Part shown: positions 14,823 through 23,900 of the stretch, piece after piece | How positions within the stretch are numbered: the first letter of the stretch is position 1 | How the letters are laid out: each line of letters begins with the position of its first letter | Assembly: GCF_000720255.1 (NCBI RefSeq) | Contig: NZ_JOJE01000046.1 | Span: 1 to 61,466 of the forward strand | Direction: 5' to 3' | DNA length: 61,466 bases | From: Streptomyces griseus subsp. griseus | GTDB taxonomy: Bacteria; Actinomycetota; Actinomycetes; Streptomycetales; Streptomycetaceae | Translations under genes and position numbers: made by a program | The notes under the pieces: model-generated | The model's input: only the letters and a program-made list of their open reading frames with translations | The model's database searches: none | Told to the model about the DNA's origin: nothing

Positions 14823-16316
14823 ATGCCTGAACGCCGTACCGTCGCACTCGTCACCCTTGGCTGCGCCCGTAACGAGGTGGACTCGGAGGAGCTCGCAGGC
14901 CGTTTGGAGGCGGACGGCTGGCAACTCGTGGAGGACGCCGCGGACGCCGACGTGGCCGTCGTCAACACCTGCGGCTTCGTCGACGCCGCCAAGAAGGACT
15001 CCGTCGATGCCCTCCTCGAGGCCAACGATCTCAAGGGGCAGTCGAGAACGCAGGCCGTCGTGGCGGTGGGCTGCATGGCCGAGCGGTACGGCAAGGAACT
15101 GGCCGAGGCCCTCCCCGAGGCCGACGGTGTGCTCGGCTTCGACGACTACGCCGACATCTCCGACCGCCTCCAGACCATCCTGTCCGGTGGCGTCCACGCC
15201 GCCCACACCCCGCGCGACCGGCGCAAGCTGCTGCCGATCAGCCCTGCGGAGCGCCAGGACTCGGCGGCCGAGGTCGCACTGCCCGGGCACGGCCCGGCCG
15301 AGCCGACCGTCGCGCCGGCGGATCTCCCCGAAGGCCTCGCCCCGGCCTCCGGCCCCCGCGCGCCCCTGCGCCGCCGCCTCGACGGCGCCCCGGTCGCCTC
15401 GGTGAAGCTCGCCTCGGGCTGTGACCGGCGCTGCTCCTTCTGCGCCATCCCGTCCTTCCGTGGCTCCTTCATCTCCCGCCGTCCGAGCGACGTCCTCAAC
15501 GAGACGCGCTGGCTGGCCGAGCAGGGCGTCAAGGAGATCATGCTGGTCTCCGAGAACAACACCTCCTACGGCAAGGACCTGGGCGACATCCGTCTGCTGG
15601 AGTCGCTGCTGCCCGAGCTCGCCGAGGTCGACGGCATCGAGCGGGTGCGCGTCAGCTACCTCCAGCCTGCCGAGATGCGGCCGGGCCTCATCGACGTGCT
15701 GACCTCCACCCCCAAGGTCGCGCCCTACTTCGACCTGTCCTTCCAGCACTCCGCCCCTGGCGTGCTGCGCGCGATGCGCCGCTTCGGCGACACCGACCGC
15801 TTCCTGGAGCTGCTCGACACCATCCGGAGCAAGGCCCCCGAGGCCGGTGTGCGCTCCAACTTCATCGTCGGCTTCCCCGGCGAGTCCGAGGGCGACCTGG
15901 CCGAGCTGGAGCGCTTCCTGGACGGCGCGCGGCTGGACGCCATCGGAGTCTTCGGCTACTCCGACGAGGAGGGCACGGAAGCGGCGACGTACGACAACAA
16001 GCTCGACGCGGACGTCGTCGCCGAGCGGCTCGCCCGCGTCTCCCGGCTCGCCGAGGAACTCGTCTCGCAGCGCGCCGAGGAGCGCCTCGGCGAAACGGTG
16101 CGCGTCCTCGTGGAGTCGGTCGACGACGAGGACGGCGCCTACGGCCGCGGTGCGCACCAGGCTCCGGAGACGGACGGCCAGGTGCTGCTCACGAGCGGCG
16201 AGGGTCTGAGCGTCGGTCGTATGGTCGAGGCGAAGGTGGTCGGCACGGAGGGCGTCGACCTGGTGGCAGAGCCGCTGAGTGACGCGATCGCGTGGAGTGA
16301 GGAGGCGGGCAGATGA
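14823..16316 (+). CDS. rimO: Ribosomal protein S12 methylthiotransferase RimO
   Basis: The 497-residue radical-SAM enzyme adds a methylthio group to an aspartate of ribosomal protein S12. The MTTase N-terminal domain supplies three cluster cysteines ([24 protein letters not shown]). The radical-SAM motif is CDRRCSFC at about residues 200-207, and a TRAM domain follows at the end. An acidic/Pro-rich insert of about 50 residues separates the first two domains. TAGTCT ends 7 nt before the ATG (14810-14815) and no ribosome site is visible, so the mRNA is probably leaderless. The stop overlaps the pgsA start by 4 bp (ATGA). Confidence 0.94.
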   Translation: MPERRTVALVTLGCARNEVDSEELAGRLEADGWQLVEDAADADVAVVNTCGFVDAAKKDSVDALLEANDLKGQSRTQAVVAVGCMAERYGKELAEALPEADGVLGFDDYADISDRLQTILSGGVHAAHTPRDRRKLLPISPAERQDSAAEVALPGHGPAEPTVAPADLPEGLAPASGPRAPLRRRLDGAPVASVKLASGCDRRCSFCAIPSFRGSFISRRPSDVLNETRWLAEQGVKEIMLVSENNTSYGKDLGDIRLLESLLPELAEVDGIERVRVSYLQPAEMRPGLIDVLTSTPKVAPYFDLSFQHSAPGVLRAMRRFGDTDRFLELLDTIRSKAPEAGVRSNFIVGFPGESEGDLAELERFLDGARLDAIGVFGYSDEEGTEAATYDNKLDADVVAERLARVSRLAEELVSQRAEERLGETVRVLVESVDDEDGAYGRGAHQAPETDGQVLLTSGEGLSVGRMVEAKVVGTEGVDLVAEPLSDAIAWSEEAGR

Positions 16317-17080
16317 CGGGTGTTCCGGCATCAGCCGCGGGTGGCTCCTCCCAGGCGAAGGGGGCGGGTTCCACGGCCGCCGCGGCAGGTGCGCCGGGTT
16401 CGGACTCCGGTGCCGCGCCCGATGCCGGTTCCGCGGCCCAGGACGGCGCCAGGCCGCCGCGGGGCGCGAAGATCGCGGCCGCCGCCGTCAACCAGGCCAG
16501 CGTCTGGAACATCGCCAACCTGCTGACCATGCTCCGGCTCCTGCTGGTGCCGGGCTTCGTGGCGCTGATGCTGGCCGACGGCGGATACGACCCGGCCTGG
16601 CGCTCGCTCGCCTGGGCCGCCTTCGCCATCGCCATGATCACGGACCTGTTCGACGGCCACATCGCGCGGACGTACGACCTCGTCACGGACTTCGGGAAGA
16701 TCGCCGACCCCATCGCCGACAAGGCGATCATGGGGGCGGCGCTGATCTGTCTCTCCGGGCTGGGCGACCTGCCGTGGTGGGTGACGGCCGTCATCCTCGG
16801 CCGGGAGCTCGGCGTCACGCTGCTGCGTTTCTGGGTCATCCGCTACGGCGTCATCCCGGCGAGCCGGGGCGGCAAGCTCAAGACACTCACCCAGGGCATC
16901 GCGGTCGGGATGTACGTGCTGGCGCTGACCGGATGGCTGGCCACCCTGAGGTGGTGGGTGATGGCCGTGGCGGTCCTGTTGACCGTGGTGACCGGCCTGG
17001 ACTATGTGAGACAGGCCATTGTGCTGCGCAGGCAGGGAATCGCCGAGCGCAAGGCCGCGTTGGAGGAGACGGAAGCGTGA
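16313..17080 (+). CDS. pgsA: CDP-diacylglycerol-glycerol-3-phosphate 3-phosphatidyltransferase
   Basis: The 255-residue integral membrane enzyme makes phosphatidylglycerophosphate, the first committed step to phosphatidylglycerol and cardiolipin. After a 60-residue Ala/Gly-rich cytoplasmic tail come several membrane helices. The CDP-alcohol phosphatidyltransferase motif is complete: DLFDGHIAR, then G, D and D in [11 protein letters not shown]. It is translationally coupled to rimO (ATGA overlap) and to cinA (GTGA overlap). The rimO-pgsA-cinA-clgR order is widely conserved in actinobacteria. Confidence 0.93.
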   Translation: MTGVPASAAGGSSQAKGAGSTAAAAGAPGSDSGAAPDAGSAAQDGARPPRGAKIAAAAVNQASVWNIANLLTMLRLLLVPGFVALMLADGGYDPAWRSLAWAAFAIAMITDLFDGHIARTYDLVTDFGKIADPIADKAIMGAALICLSGLGDLPWWVTAVILGRELGVTLLRFWVIRYGVIPASRGGKLKTLTQGIAVGMYVLALTGWLATLRWWVMAVAVLLTVVTGLDYVRQAIVLRRQGIAERKAALEETEA

Positions 17081-17622
17081 GTTCCACGGCCATCGACGTG
17101 GTGCGGCTACTCACGGTGAGGGGCCAGACCCTCGCCGTGGCGGAGTCGCTGACCGGAGGCCTGGTCGCGGCGGAGATCACATCGGTCCCCGGGGCGTCCC
17201 AGGCCTTCCGAGGGTCCGTGACGGCGTACGCCACCGAACTGAAGCACGAGATGCTCGGTGTCGACGCCACCCTGCTTGCCGACCGTGGAGCGGTGGACGC
17301 GCAGGTCGCGGCAGAGATGGCAGCCGGAGTGCGCACAGCACTGGGCGCCGACTGGGGCCTCGCGACCACCGGCGTCGCCGGCCCGGAACCGCAGGACGGA
17401 CAGCCCGTCGGGACGGTCTTCGTGGCGGTCGCCGGGCCCACGGGGCCGGAATCCGGTTCCGCCGCCGGCGGAAAAGTGGAGGCGCTGCGGTTGAACGGCG
17501 ACCGCGCGGAAATTCGTATGGAGAGTGTACGGAGCGTGCTCACACTGCTTCTGGCAGAGCTTGTGAGCGAACACACTGGGAATGAGCGGGCACAGGATAC
17601 GGAACGGAACGGGGGGTTTTGA
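17077..17622 (+). CDS. cinA: CinA-family nicotinamide-nucleotide amidohydrolase (PncC-type)
   Basis: The 181-residue protein corresponds to the single C-terminal CinA domain. It shows AESLTGGLVAAEITSVPGASQAFRGSVTAYA near the N-terminus and TTGVAGPEPQDGQPVGTVFVAV in the middle, which are the family signatures. Such domains hydrolyse NMN to nicotinate mononucleotide in pyridine nucleotide salvage. The GTG start overlaps the pgsA stop (GTGA, 17077-17080), so expression is coupled to pgsA. Confidence 0.9.
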   Translation: MSSTAIDVVRLLTVRGQTLAVAESLTGGLVAAEITSVPGASQAFRGSVTAYATELKHEMLGVDATLLADRGAVDAQVAAEMAAGVRTALGADWGLATTGVAGPEPQDGQPVGTVFVAVAGPTGPESGSAAGGKVEALRLNGDRAEIRMESVRSVLTLLLAELVSEHTGNERAQDTERNGGF

Positions 17623-17731
17623 TGTTTGCAGCCCTGAGTGAACACGACATCGCTCCCCGCACGGCCGCGGCGCGAGGCGGTACGGTGGGGCGAGAAGGAT
17701 GCGGCTACGCGGTCCGAGGAGGGAGCCACCG

Positions 17732-18106
17732 ATGATTCTGCTCCGTCGCCTGCTGGGTGACGTGCTGCGTCGGCAGCGCCAGCGCCAGGGCCGTACTCTG
17801 CGCGAAGTCTCCTCGTCCGCCCGAGTCTCACTCGGCTATCTCTCCGAGGTGGAGCGGGGGCAGAAGGAGGCTTCCTCCGAGCTGCTCTCCGCCATCTGCG
17901 ACGCGTTGGACGTACGGATGTCCGAGCTCATGCGGGAAGTGAGCGACGAACTCGCTCTCGCCGAGCTGGCTCAGTCTGCTGCAGCCACCGAGCCCGTACC
18001 CACGCCGGTTCGTCCGATGCTGGGTTCCGTGTCGGTGACCGGCGTGCCACCGGAAAGGGTGACCATCAAGGCACCCGCCGAAGCGGTGGACGTGGTCGCC
18101 GCGTGA
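17732..18106 (+). CDS. clgR: ClgR-like XRE transcription factor
   Basis: The 124-residue protein has an N-terminal XRE helix-turn-helix (about 10-65, [20 protein letters not shown] and [22 protein letters not shown]). This matches ClgR, the activator of clp and lon protease genes. Placement right after pgsA and cinA is the ClgR context in Corynebacterium and Mycobacterium as well. The protein ends Val-Val-Ala-Ala; a C-terminal Ala-Ala is the degron by which ClpP controls ClgR in S. lividans. The ATG follows GAGGAGGGAGC. TACGGT at 17680-17685 may be its -10. Confidence 0.85.
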   Translation: MILLRRLLGDVLRRQRQRQGRTLREVSSSARVSLGYLSEVERGQKEASSELLSAICDALDVRMSELMREVSDELALAELAQSAAATEPVPTPVRPMLGSVSVTGVPPERVTIKAPAEAVDVVAA

Positions 18107-18132
18107 GGTTCACGCACGTGCGTGTGTGAACC
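18107..18132 (+). terminator. Terminator after clgR
   Basis: The inverted repeat GGTTCACGCACG / CGTGTGTGAACC has 12 pairs (one G-T) and begins directly after the clgR stop codon. It probably ends the clgR transcript. Confidence 0.7.
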
Positions 18133-18272
18133 GACGTGTACGTATGAGGCCCCGGCCAGGGCTTCTCCGGGTGGTTCCCGGGGGAGTGCGGTCGGGGTTT
18201 TCGCGTTGCCGGGGTGGGGTGCGGCGGTCATCGTGGAGTGACGTGTGGGGGGCCGACCCACGGAGGCTGTGC

Positions 18273-18743
18273 ATGTACGTCGTGAAGAGCCCGCTGCCGG
18301 AAGCCGCCCTGAAGACCGTGTCCGAGGCGCTGCAGGGCGCGCTCGTCGACCTGATCGATCTCTCGCTGGTCGCGAAGCAGGTCCACTGGAACGTCGTCGG
18401 ACCCCGGTTCCGCTCCGTCCACCTCCAGCTCGACGAAGTCGTGGACAGCGCGCGTACGCACTCCGACACCGTGGCCGAGCGCGCTTCGGCGCTGGGCGTC
18501 CCGCCGGACGGTCGGGCCGCGACGGTCGCCTCGGGGAGCGGCATCGGCGCGGTGCCCGACGGGTGGGTGAAGGACACGGACGCGGTGGGGACGCTGGTGA
18601 AGGCGCTGGGGGCCGTGATCACCCGGATGCGGGCGCGGGTGGAGGCGACGGGGGAAGCGGATCCTGTCAGCCAGGACATCTTCATCGGGATCACCGCGGA
18701 TCTGGAGAAGCATCACTGGATGTTCCAGGCGGAGAACGGGTGA
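18273..18743 (+). CDS. dpsB: Dps-family ferritin-like protein
   Basis: The 156-residue four-helix protein belongs to the Dps family, which stores iron as a 12-mer and protects or compacts DNA. The family core is visible: LSLVAKQVHWNVVGPRF with the ferroxidase His, then HLQLDEVVDSARTHSDTVAERA with the Asp/Glu ligands. The C-terminus SQDIFIGITADLEKHHWMFQ matches other actinobacterial Dps. The ATG follows CGGAGG. In S. coelicolor the Dps gene at this locus is dpsB; it lacks the long tails of DpsA and DpsC, as here. Confidence 0.88.
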   Translation: MYVVKSPLPEAALKTVSEALQGALVDLIDLSLVAKQVHWNVVGPRFRSVHLQLDEVVDSARTHSDTVAERASALGVPPDGRAATVASGSGIGAVPDGWVKDTDAVGTLVKALGAVITRMRARVEATGEADPVSQDIFIGITADLEKHHWMFQAENG

Positions 18744-18842
18744 GGGTGGGGGTGGGATCGGGCGGGGTGCCTCACCGTGCCGCTTGTGCGCCCTGTGCGG
18801 GTGCGGGGGCCTCGCTCTAGCGTCCGGCTGGAGGTGGCGGCC

Positions 18843-19307
18843 ATGACGGGGCGGACAGGGCGTAGGGGCGCGAGTGGAGCGGATGAGTTGTGCCGGGCCC
18901 ACGGGGGCTGGGGAGCACGGGGGGCCGGTCTGGGGCTCGGGGTTCTGTGGTGGTGGGCCGTGCTGCGCATCGCGCTGGTGCCGGACGCCGGGGTGCTGGA
19001 GGGGGCGGTGGCGGTCGGGGGGTGGGGGCTGAGTCTGTTGCCGGTGCACTGTGTGGCCAGGTCGCGGGCGGTCGGAGCGCTCGGGGCGGGGCGGTGGGTG
19101 GAGGCGTGGCGGGGGAGCGGGGGCGTCCGGGAGGGCGCTGAGGGGCGTATGGGGGGCGGTGAGGGGGCGCGCGGCGTCGATGGCGGGAGGGGGTGCGCCG
19201 AGAGCGTCACCAAGGCGCGCGGCGTCGATGGCGGGAGGGGGTGCGCCGAGAGCGTCACCAAGGCATCGCCACGCCGCCGTTGGGGCGGAGGATCTGGCCC
19301 GTCGTGA
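18843..19307 (+). CDS. Hypothetical small membrane protein
   Basis: I do not recognise this 154-residue product. Residues 25-70 contain two hydrophobic stretches (GLGLGVLWWWAVLRIALV and GGWGLSLLPVHCVA) that look membrane-spanning. The C-terminal half is Gly/Arg-rich and contains a 16-residue unit repeated twice, caused by a 48-bp DNA duplication. The last 53 bp overlap the 3' end of the convergent SDR gene. The frame may be shorter in its original form, with the tail generated by the duplication. Confidence 0.5.
   Translation: MTGRTGRRGASGADELCRAHGGWGARGAGLGLGVLWWWAVLRIALVPDAGVLEGAVAVGGWGLSLLPVHCVARSRAVGALGAGRWVEAWRGSGGVREGAEGRMGGGEGARGVDGGRGCAESVTKARGVDGGRGCAESVTKASPRRRWGGGSGPS
19167..19262. 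repeat. 48-bp perfect tandem duplication
   Basis: Positions 19167-19214 and 19215-19262 are the same 48 bp in direct tandem. The right end of the second copy includes the stop codon of the minus-strand SDR gene (19255-19257). Confidence 0.9.
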
Positions 19308-20019
19308 AGGAGGACGCGTCGGACGCGAGGTGCAGGACGGCGTGGGCGATGTCCTCCGGTTCGCCGACGCGGCCCAGCGGTGACATGCGGGACATGAGCG
19401 CCTCGGCGCGCGCCTGGGCCTCCCCGTCGTGGCGGTCGGTCATGGGGGTGCGGATCCAGCCCGGTGCTACCGCGTTGACACGGATGCCGTGCCGGCCCAG
19501 TTCCGTCGCGAGCGTCTTCGTCAACTGCACGACGGCCGCCTTCGCCGCGCCGTAGCAGAGCAGGCCGGGCCCTGCGGTGTCCACGGCGCCTGAGGCCATC
19601 GTGACGATGCTGCCCCGGATCCTTCCGGCGAGCATGAGGCGGGCCGCTGCCTGGCAGGCGTACAGCACGCCCTTGAAGTTGACGTTCAGCACCCGGTCGA
19701 GGTCCTCGTCACGGGTCTCCAGGACCGGGCTGCTGTGCATGATCCCGGCGATCGCGGCCATCACGTCCAGGCGCTCGCAGCTCGCGACGGCCCGGCCCAC
19801 CTGGGCCCGGTCGGTGACGTCGAGGTGGTGGGTGTGGGCGGTGCCGCCCCGGTCCTTGATCAGGGTCGCCGTCTCGTGCAGACCTGGCGCGTCACGGTCG
19901 GCGCAGTGCACGTCGGCGCCCGCCTCCGCGAGCAGGACGGCACTGGCGCGGCCGATGCCGCTCGCGGCACCGGTGACGAACGCGGTGCGTCCGGTGAGGT
20001 CGTACGCCTTGACGGCCAT
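19255..20019 (-). CDS. Short-chain dehydrogenase/reductase
   Basis: The 254-residue classical SDR has the NAD(P)-binding motif TGAASGIGRA near the N-terminus. An acidic residue after beta-2 (DVHCADRDAPG) suggests NAD preference. The active-site Ser lies 13 residues before Tyr in SGAVDTAGPGLLCYGAAK. The C-terminus has the usual PGWIRTPMTDR and ILRPNGGVAMPW segments. The substrate cannot be told from sequence. The ATG at 20017-20019 was chosen because homology starts there. It lies 48 bp after the Fpg/Nei gene on the same strand and may be read from that operon. Confidence 0.88.
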   Translation of the reverse strand: MAVKAYDLTGRTAFVTGAASGIGRASAVLLAEAGADVHCADRDAPGLHETATLIKDRGGTAHTHHLDVTDRAQVGRAVASCERLDVMAAIAGIMHSSPVLETRDEDLDRVLNVNFKGVLYACQAAARLMLAGRIRGSIVTMASGAVDTAGPGLLCYGAAKAAVVQLTKTLATELGRHGIRVNAVAPGWIRTPMTDRHDGEAQARAEALMSRMSPLGRVGEPEDIAHAVLHLASDASSFTTGQILRPNGGVAMPW

Positions 20020-20067
20020 GACACGACGGTACGAGCGTTTCTGACGGTCCGTCAATTGTGGTGTCGT

Positions 20068-20910
20068 TCAGCCGGTCGTGCGGGGGCGGAACCGCTGCGC
20101 CGCGGGGCTGCCCGGGGCCGGGGCCGGGCCCGTCTGGCAGGCCCAGCACCAGTACGTGGGGCGTTCGCGGGAGCCGTCGCCCTGGTCGGCCACCCGGATC
20201 GGCGTACGGCAGCGCAGGCAGGGGCGCCGCGCGCGTCCGTACACGAACAGGTCCTGTCCGCGCAGGCCCGTCGTGGCGCGGATCGGGCGGTCGCGGTTGG
20301 CCTCGAGGAGCTTCTTCGCGAGGGCGGGCAGCTTCGCCGTGCGGTCGGCGGGCAGGTCACCGACGGGCAGCCACGGGGTGGCGCCCAGCAGGAAGCAGAG
20401 TTCGCTCTTGTAGACGTTGCCGATGCCGGCGAGGTTGCGTTGGTCGAGCAGTGCCTCGCCGAGGGGGCGGGCGGGGTCCGTGAGGAGGTTGGCGAGGGCC
20501 AGCTCCGGGTTCCAGTCCGGGCCCAGCAGATCCGGGCCCAGGTGCCCGACCACCCGGTCCTCCTCGGTGGTGCGGAGCAGCTCAAGGACGGGGAGGCGGT
20601 AGCCGACGGCCGTGCGGTCGGTGTTGCCGAGGATCACCCGGATCTGGTGGCCCGGGCCGCCGCTCCAGCGCTGGTCGGCGGCGTACACCTTCCAGGAGCC
20701 GTCCATCCGCAGATGAGAGTGGAGCGTCAGGCCGCCCTCGATGCGGGTGAGGAGGTGCTTGCCGCGCGGTGTGACGTCCAGAACGGCGCGGCCGGTGAGG
20801 TCGGCGGTGGCGTACTTGGGCACCCGGAGGTCGGAGCGGGTCAGCACCTTGCCGGCCAGCGCGCCGTGCAGACGCTTGGCGGTCTGCCAGACCGTGTCTC
20901 CCTCGGGCAT
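20068..20910 (-). CDS. nei: Fpg/Nei-family DNA glycosylase/AP lyase (Nei2-like)
   Basis: The 280-residue base-excision repair enzyme starts Met-Pro-Glu, giving the catalytic N-terminal proline and Glu2. The H2TH region is LLDQRNLAGIGNVYKSELCF. The zinc finger is C-L-R-C ... C-W-A-C (about residues 230-258), with an insert between the Cys pairs. It removes oxidised pyrimidines or purines and nicks the strand. It begins 39 bp after the lhr stop codon on the same strand; the same lhr-nei pairing occurs in mycobacteria, so a shared repair transcript is likely. Confidence 0.9.
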   Translation of the reverse strand: MPEGDTVWQTAKRLHGALAGKVLTRSDLRVPKYATADLTGRAVLDVTPRGKHLLTRIEGGLTLHSHLRMDGSWKVYAADQRWSGGPGHQIRVILGNTDRTAVGYRLPVLELLRTTEEDRVVGHLGPDLLGPDWNPELALANLLTDPARPLGEALLDQRNLAGIGNVYKSELCFLLGATPWLPVGDLPADRTAKLPALAKKLLEANRDRPIRATTGLRGQDLFVYGRARRPCLRCRTPIRVADQGDGSRERPTYWCWACQTGPAPAPGSPAAQRFRPRTTG

Positions 20911-20949
20911 GGGTCAAGGGTGGCACGCGGGGGGGGCGTGGAGCTGGGG

Positions 20950-23900
20950 TCACGCCCGTAGGCGCAGTCCGCGGGGGGTCGCGATGAAGCCCGCTCCCTC
21001 CAGGAGGGTGCCGAGGGGGGAGGTCAGGGCCGAGGCGCCGTTGACGCGCTCCACGGTGACCGTGCCGAGGGAGCCCGCTCGTGCGGCCTCCGCGAGGGCC
21101 TCGGCGGCCGCCCGCAGGCGTGGGTCATCGGTGGCCGTGGCGTCTGGCTCGGCGGGCCAGGCCAGGAGCGTCTTGCCGCCGCGCTCCATGTAGAGGGCGA
21201 GTTCACCGTCGACGAGCACCACCAGGGAGCCCGCCTTGCGGCCGGCCTTGTGCCCGGCGCCGGTCGGCGGCTCGGGCCAGGCGAGGGCCGCGCCGTACGC
21301 GTTCGCAGGGTCGGCGGCGGCGAGGACCACGGCTCGGGACGCGGGGGTGGGGCGGGTGCGGTGCGGAGGGAAGGCGGGGGTGTACGGGGAGGCCTGCTGG
21401 GCGTGGTCGCGGGGCGAGATGTAGTCGCCCGGTGCGGGGCGGCCCTGGGGCCAAGGGCGGGCGCCCGGCACGGTGGGGACGTCCAGGAAGTCGCCGTCCA
21501 GGAAGGTGCCGTCGAGGCCGGGGAAGTCATCGGGGAAGGGCGCGCCGGAGCCGTCGGGGCTGCCGAAGCCGTCGGGATTGCCGAAGCCCTTGGTGTTGCC
21601 GAAGCCGTCGGGCGTGCCGTTTCCGAACGTGGCGGGTGGCGCGTCGCCCCGGTCGCGGGCGTTGGCGACCGCGCGGAGGCGGTCCACGGCGCCGTCCATC
21701 GCGAACTGTGCGGCGCCGAGCCCCTCCACCACGTAGCCGCGACGGGCCTGGCCGGTCTCCTCGAAGGCGGACAGGACGCGGTACGTCGCCGAGAACCCGC
21801 CCTCGACGCCCTCGGCGGAGACAGCTCCCCGGGTCACCACGCCATGACGGTCGAGGAGGGTGCGGGCCAGCGCGTGGGCCCGCACGGTGGGGTCCGGCTC
21901 GTGCGCCGGCAGCAGCGACCAGCGGCCGGCGACGGTGGGCGGGCCGCTGCGGGACGCGGGGCGGGCGGCGCCTGTCAGGGAGCCGTAACGGCCCCGCGGG
22001 ACCGTGCGCTTGGCGCGGTGGGCCGTGGAACCCGCGGTGCGGCCCGAGCCCAGGAGGGAACGCATCGGCGCGAGAGTGTCGTTGGTGAGCCGGCCGGACC
22101 AGGCCAGATCCCAGAGCGCGTCCGTCAGTTGGGGATCCGTGACGTCGGGGTGGGTGGTGGCGCGGACTTGGTCGGCGATCTGACGGAAGAACAGGCCGTA
22201 GCCTCCGCCGAGGGCGTCCACGACGGACTGGTGCAGGGCCGTGAGCTCCAGGGGATGCGGGGGCGGCAGGAGCAGCGGGGCCGCGTCCGCCACGTACAGC
22301 GAGACCCAGCCGTCCTTGCCCGGGAGCGCGCCCGCCCCGGCCCACACCACCTCTCCGGCGGCGGTCAGCTCGTCGAGCATCGCCGGGGCGTAGTCCCGCA
22401 CGCGGGACGGCAGGACGAGCTTCTCAAGGGCGGACGCGGGCACGGACGCGCCCTGCAACTGCTCGATGGCGCGGACCAGGCCGTCCACACCCCGCAGGGA
22501 GTGGCCCTTGCCGATGTGCTGCCACTGGGGGAGGAACTGGGCGAGCGCCGCCGGGGGCACCGGTTCCAGTTCGTGCCTGAGGGCGGCGAGGGAACGGCGG
22601 CGCAGTCGGCGCAGTACAGCCGCGTCACACCACTCCTGGCCGATCCCGGCCGGGTGGAACTCGCCCTGTACGACGCGACCGCTCGCCGCGAGCCGCTGCA
22701 GCGCGCCGTCGGTGACCGCGACCCCGAGACCGAAGCGGGCCGCCGCCGTGGCCGACGTGAACGGGCCGTGGGTGCGGGCGTAGCGTGCGAGGAGGTCGCC
22801 CAGCGGATCCTTGACCGGCTCGGTGAACGCCTCCGGGACGCCGACCGGCAGCGCGGTGCCGAGCGCGTCGCGCAGTCGGCCCGCGTCCTCGACCGCAGCC
22901 CAGTGGTCGGTGCCGGCGACGCGGACACGGATCGCACGACGGGCCCCGGCCAGCTCCTGCGCCCACTGCGGCTCGGCGCCCCGCTCGGCCAGTTCGGCGT
23001 CCGTGAGCGGGCCGAGGAGGCGCAGCAGGTCGGCGACGCCCTCGGCGTCCTTGACGCGGCGGTCCTCGGTGAGCCACTGCAGTTCCCGCTCCAACTCGGC
23101 CAGCACCTCGGCGTCGAGCAGCTCGCGCAGCTCCGCCTGGCCGAGCAGCTCGGCCAGCAGCCGGGAGTCCAGGGAGAGGGCGGCGGCGCGGCGCTCGGCG
23201 AGCGGTGAGTCTCCCTCGTAGAGGAACTGGGCGACGTAACCGAAGAGGAGGGAACGGGCGAAGGGCGAGGGCTCGGGGGTGGTGACCTCGACGAGGCGCA
23301 CCTTGCGGGACTCCAGGTCGCCCATCAGCTCGACGAGCCCGGGCACGTCGAAGACGTCCTGGAGGCACTCGCGGACCGCTTCCAGGACGATCGGGAAGGA
23401 ACCGAACTCGCTCGCCACCTGGAGCAGCTGGGCGGCCCGCTGGCGCTGCTGCCACAGCGGGGTGCGCTTGCCGGGGTTGCGGCGCGGCAGCAGCAGGGCG
23501 CGGGCCGCGCACTCGCGGAAGCGGGACGCGAACAGGGCCGAGCCGCCGACCTGGTCGGTGACGACCTGGTCGACCTCGCCCTTGTCGAAGACGACGTCCG
23601 CCGCGCCCACGGGGGCCTGGTCCGCGTCGTACTCCGTGCCGGCCCTGGCCGGCTCCCGGTCGAGCAGGTCCAGGCTCATCAGGTCCGCGTCGGGCAGGCG
23701 CAGGACGATGCCGTCGTCGGCGTGCATGACCTGGGCGTCCATGCCGTACCGCTCGGAGAGCTTGGCGCCGAGCGCGAGCGCCCACGGGGCGTGGACCTGG
23801 GCGCCGAAGGGCGAGTGCACCACGACCCGCCAGTCGCCGAGTTCGTCGCGGAACCGCTCCACCACGATCGTGCGGTCGTCCGGGACGTGGCCGCAGGCCT

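Noticed and set aside
12858..16331. 1157-codon minus-strand open frame across ftsK, the RodZ-like gene and rimO
   Set aside because: It crosses three well-supported plus-strand genes, its composition is low-complexity and it shows no family motif.
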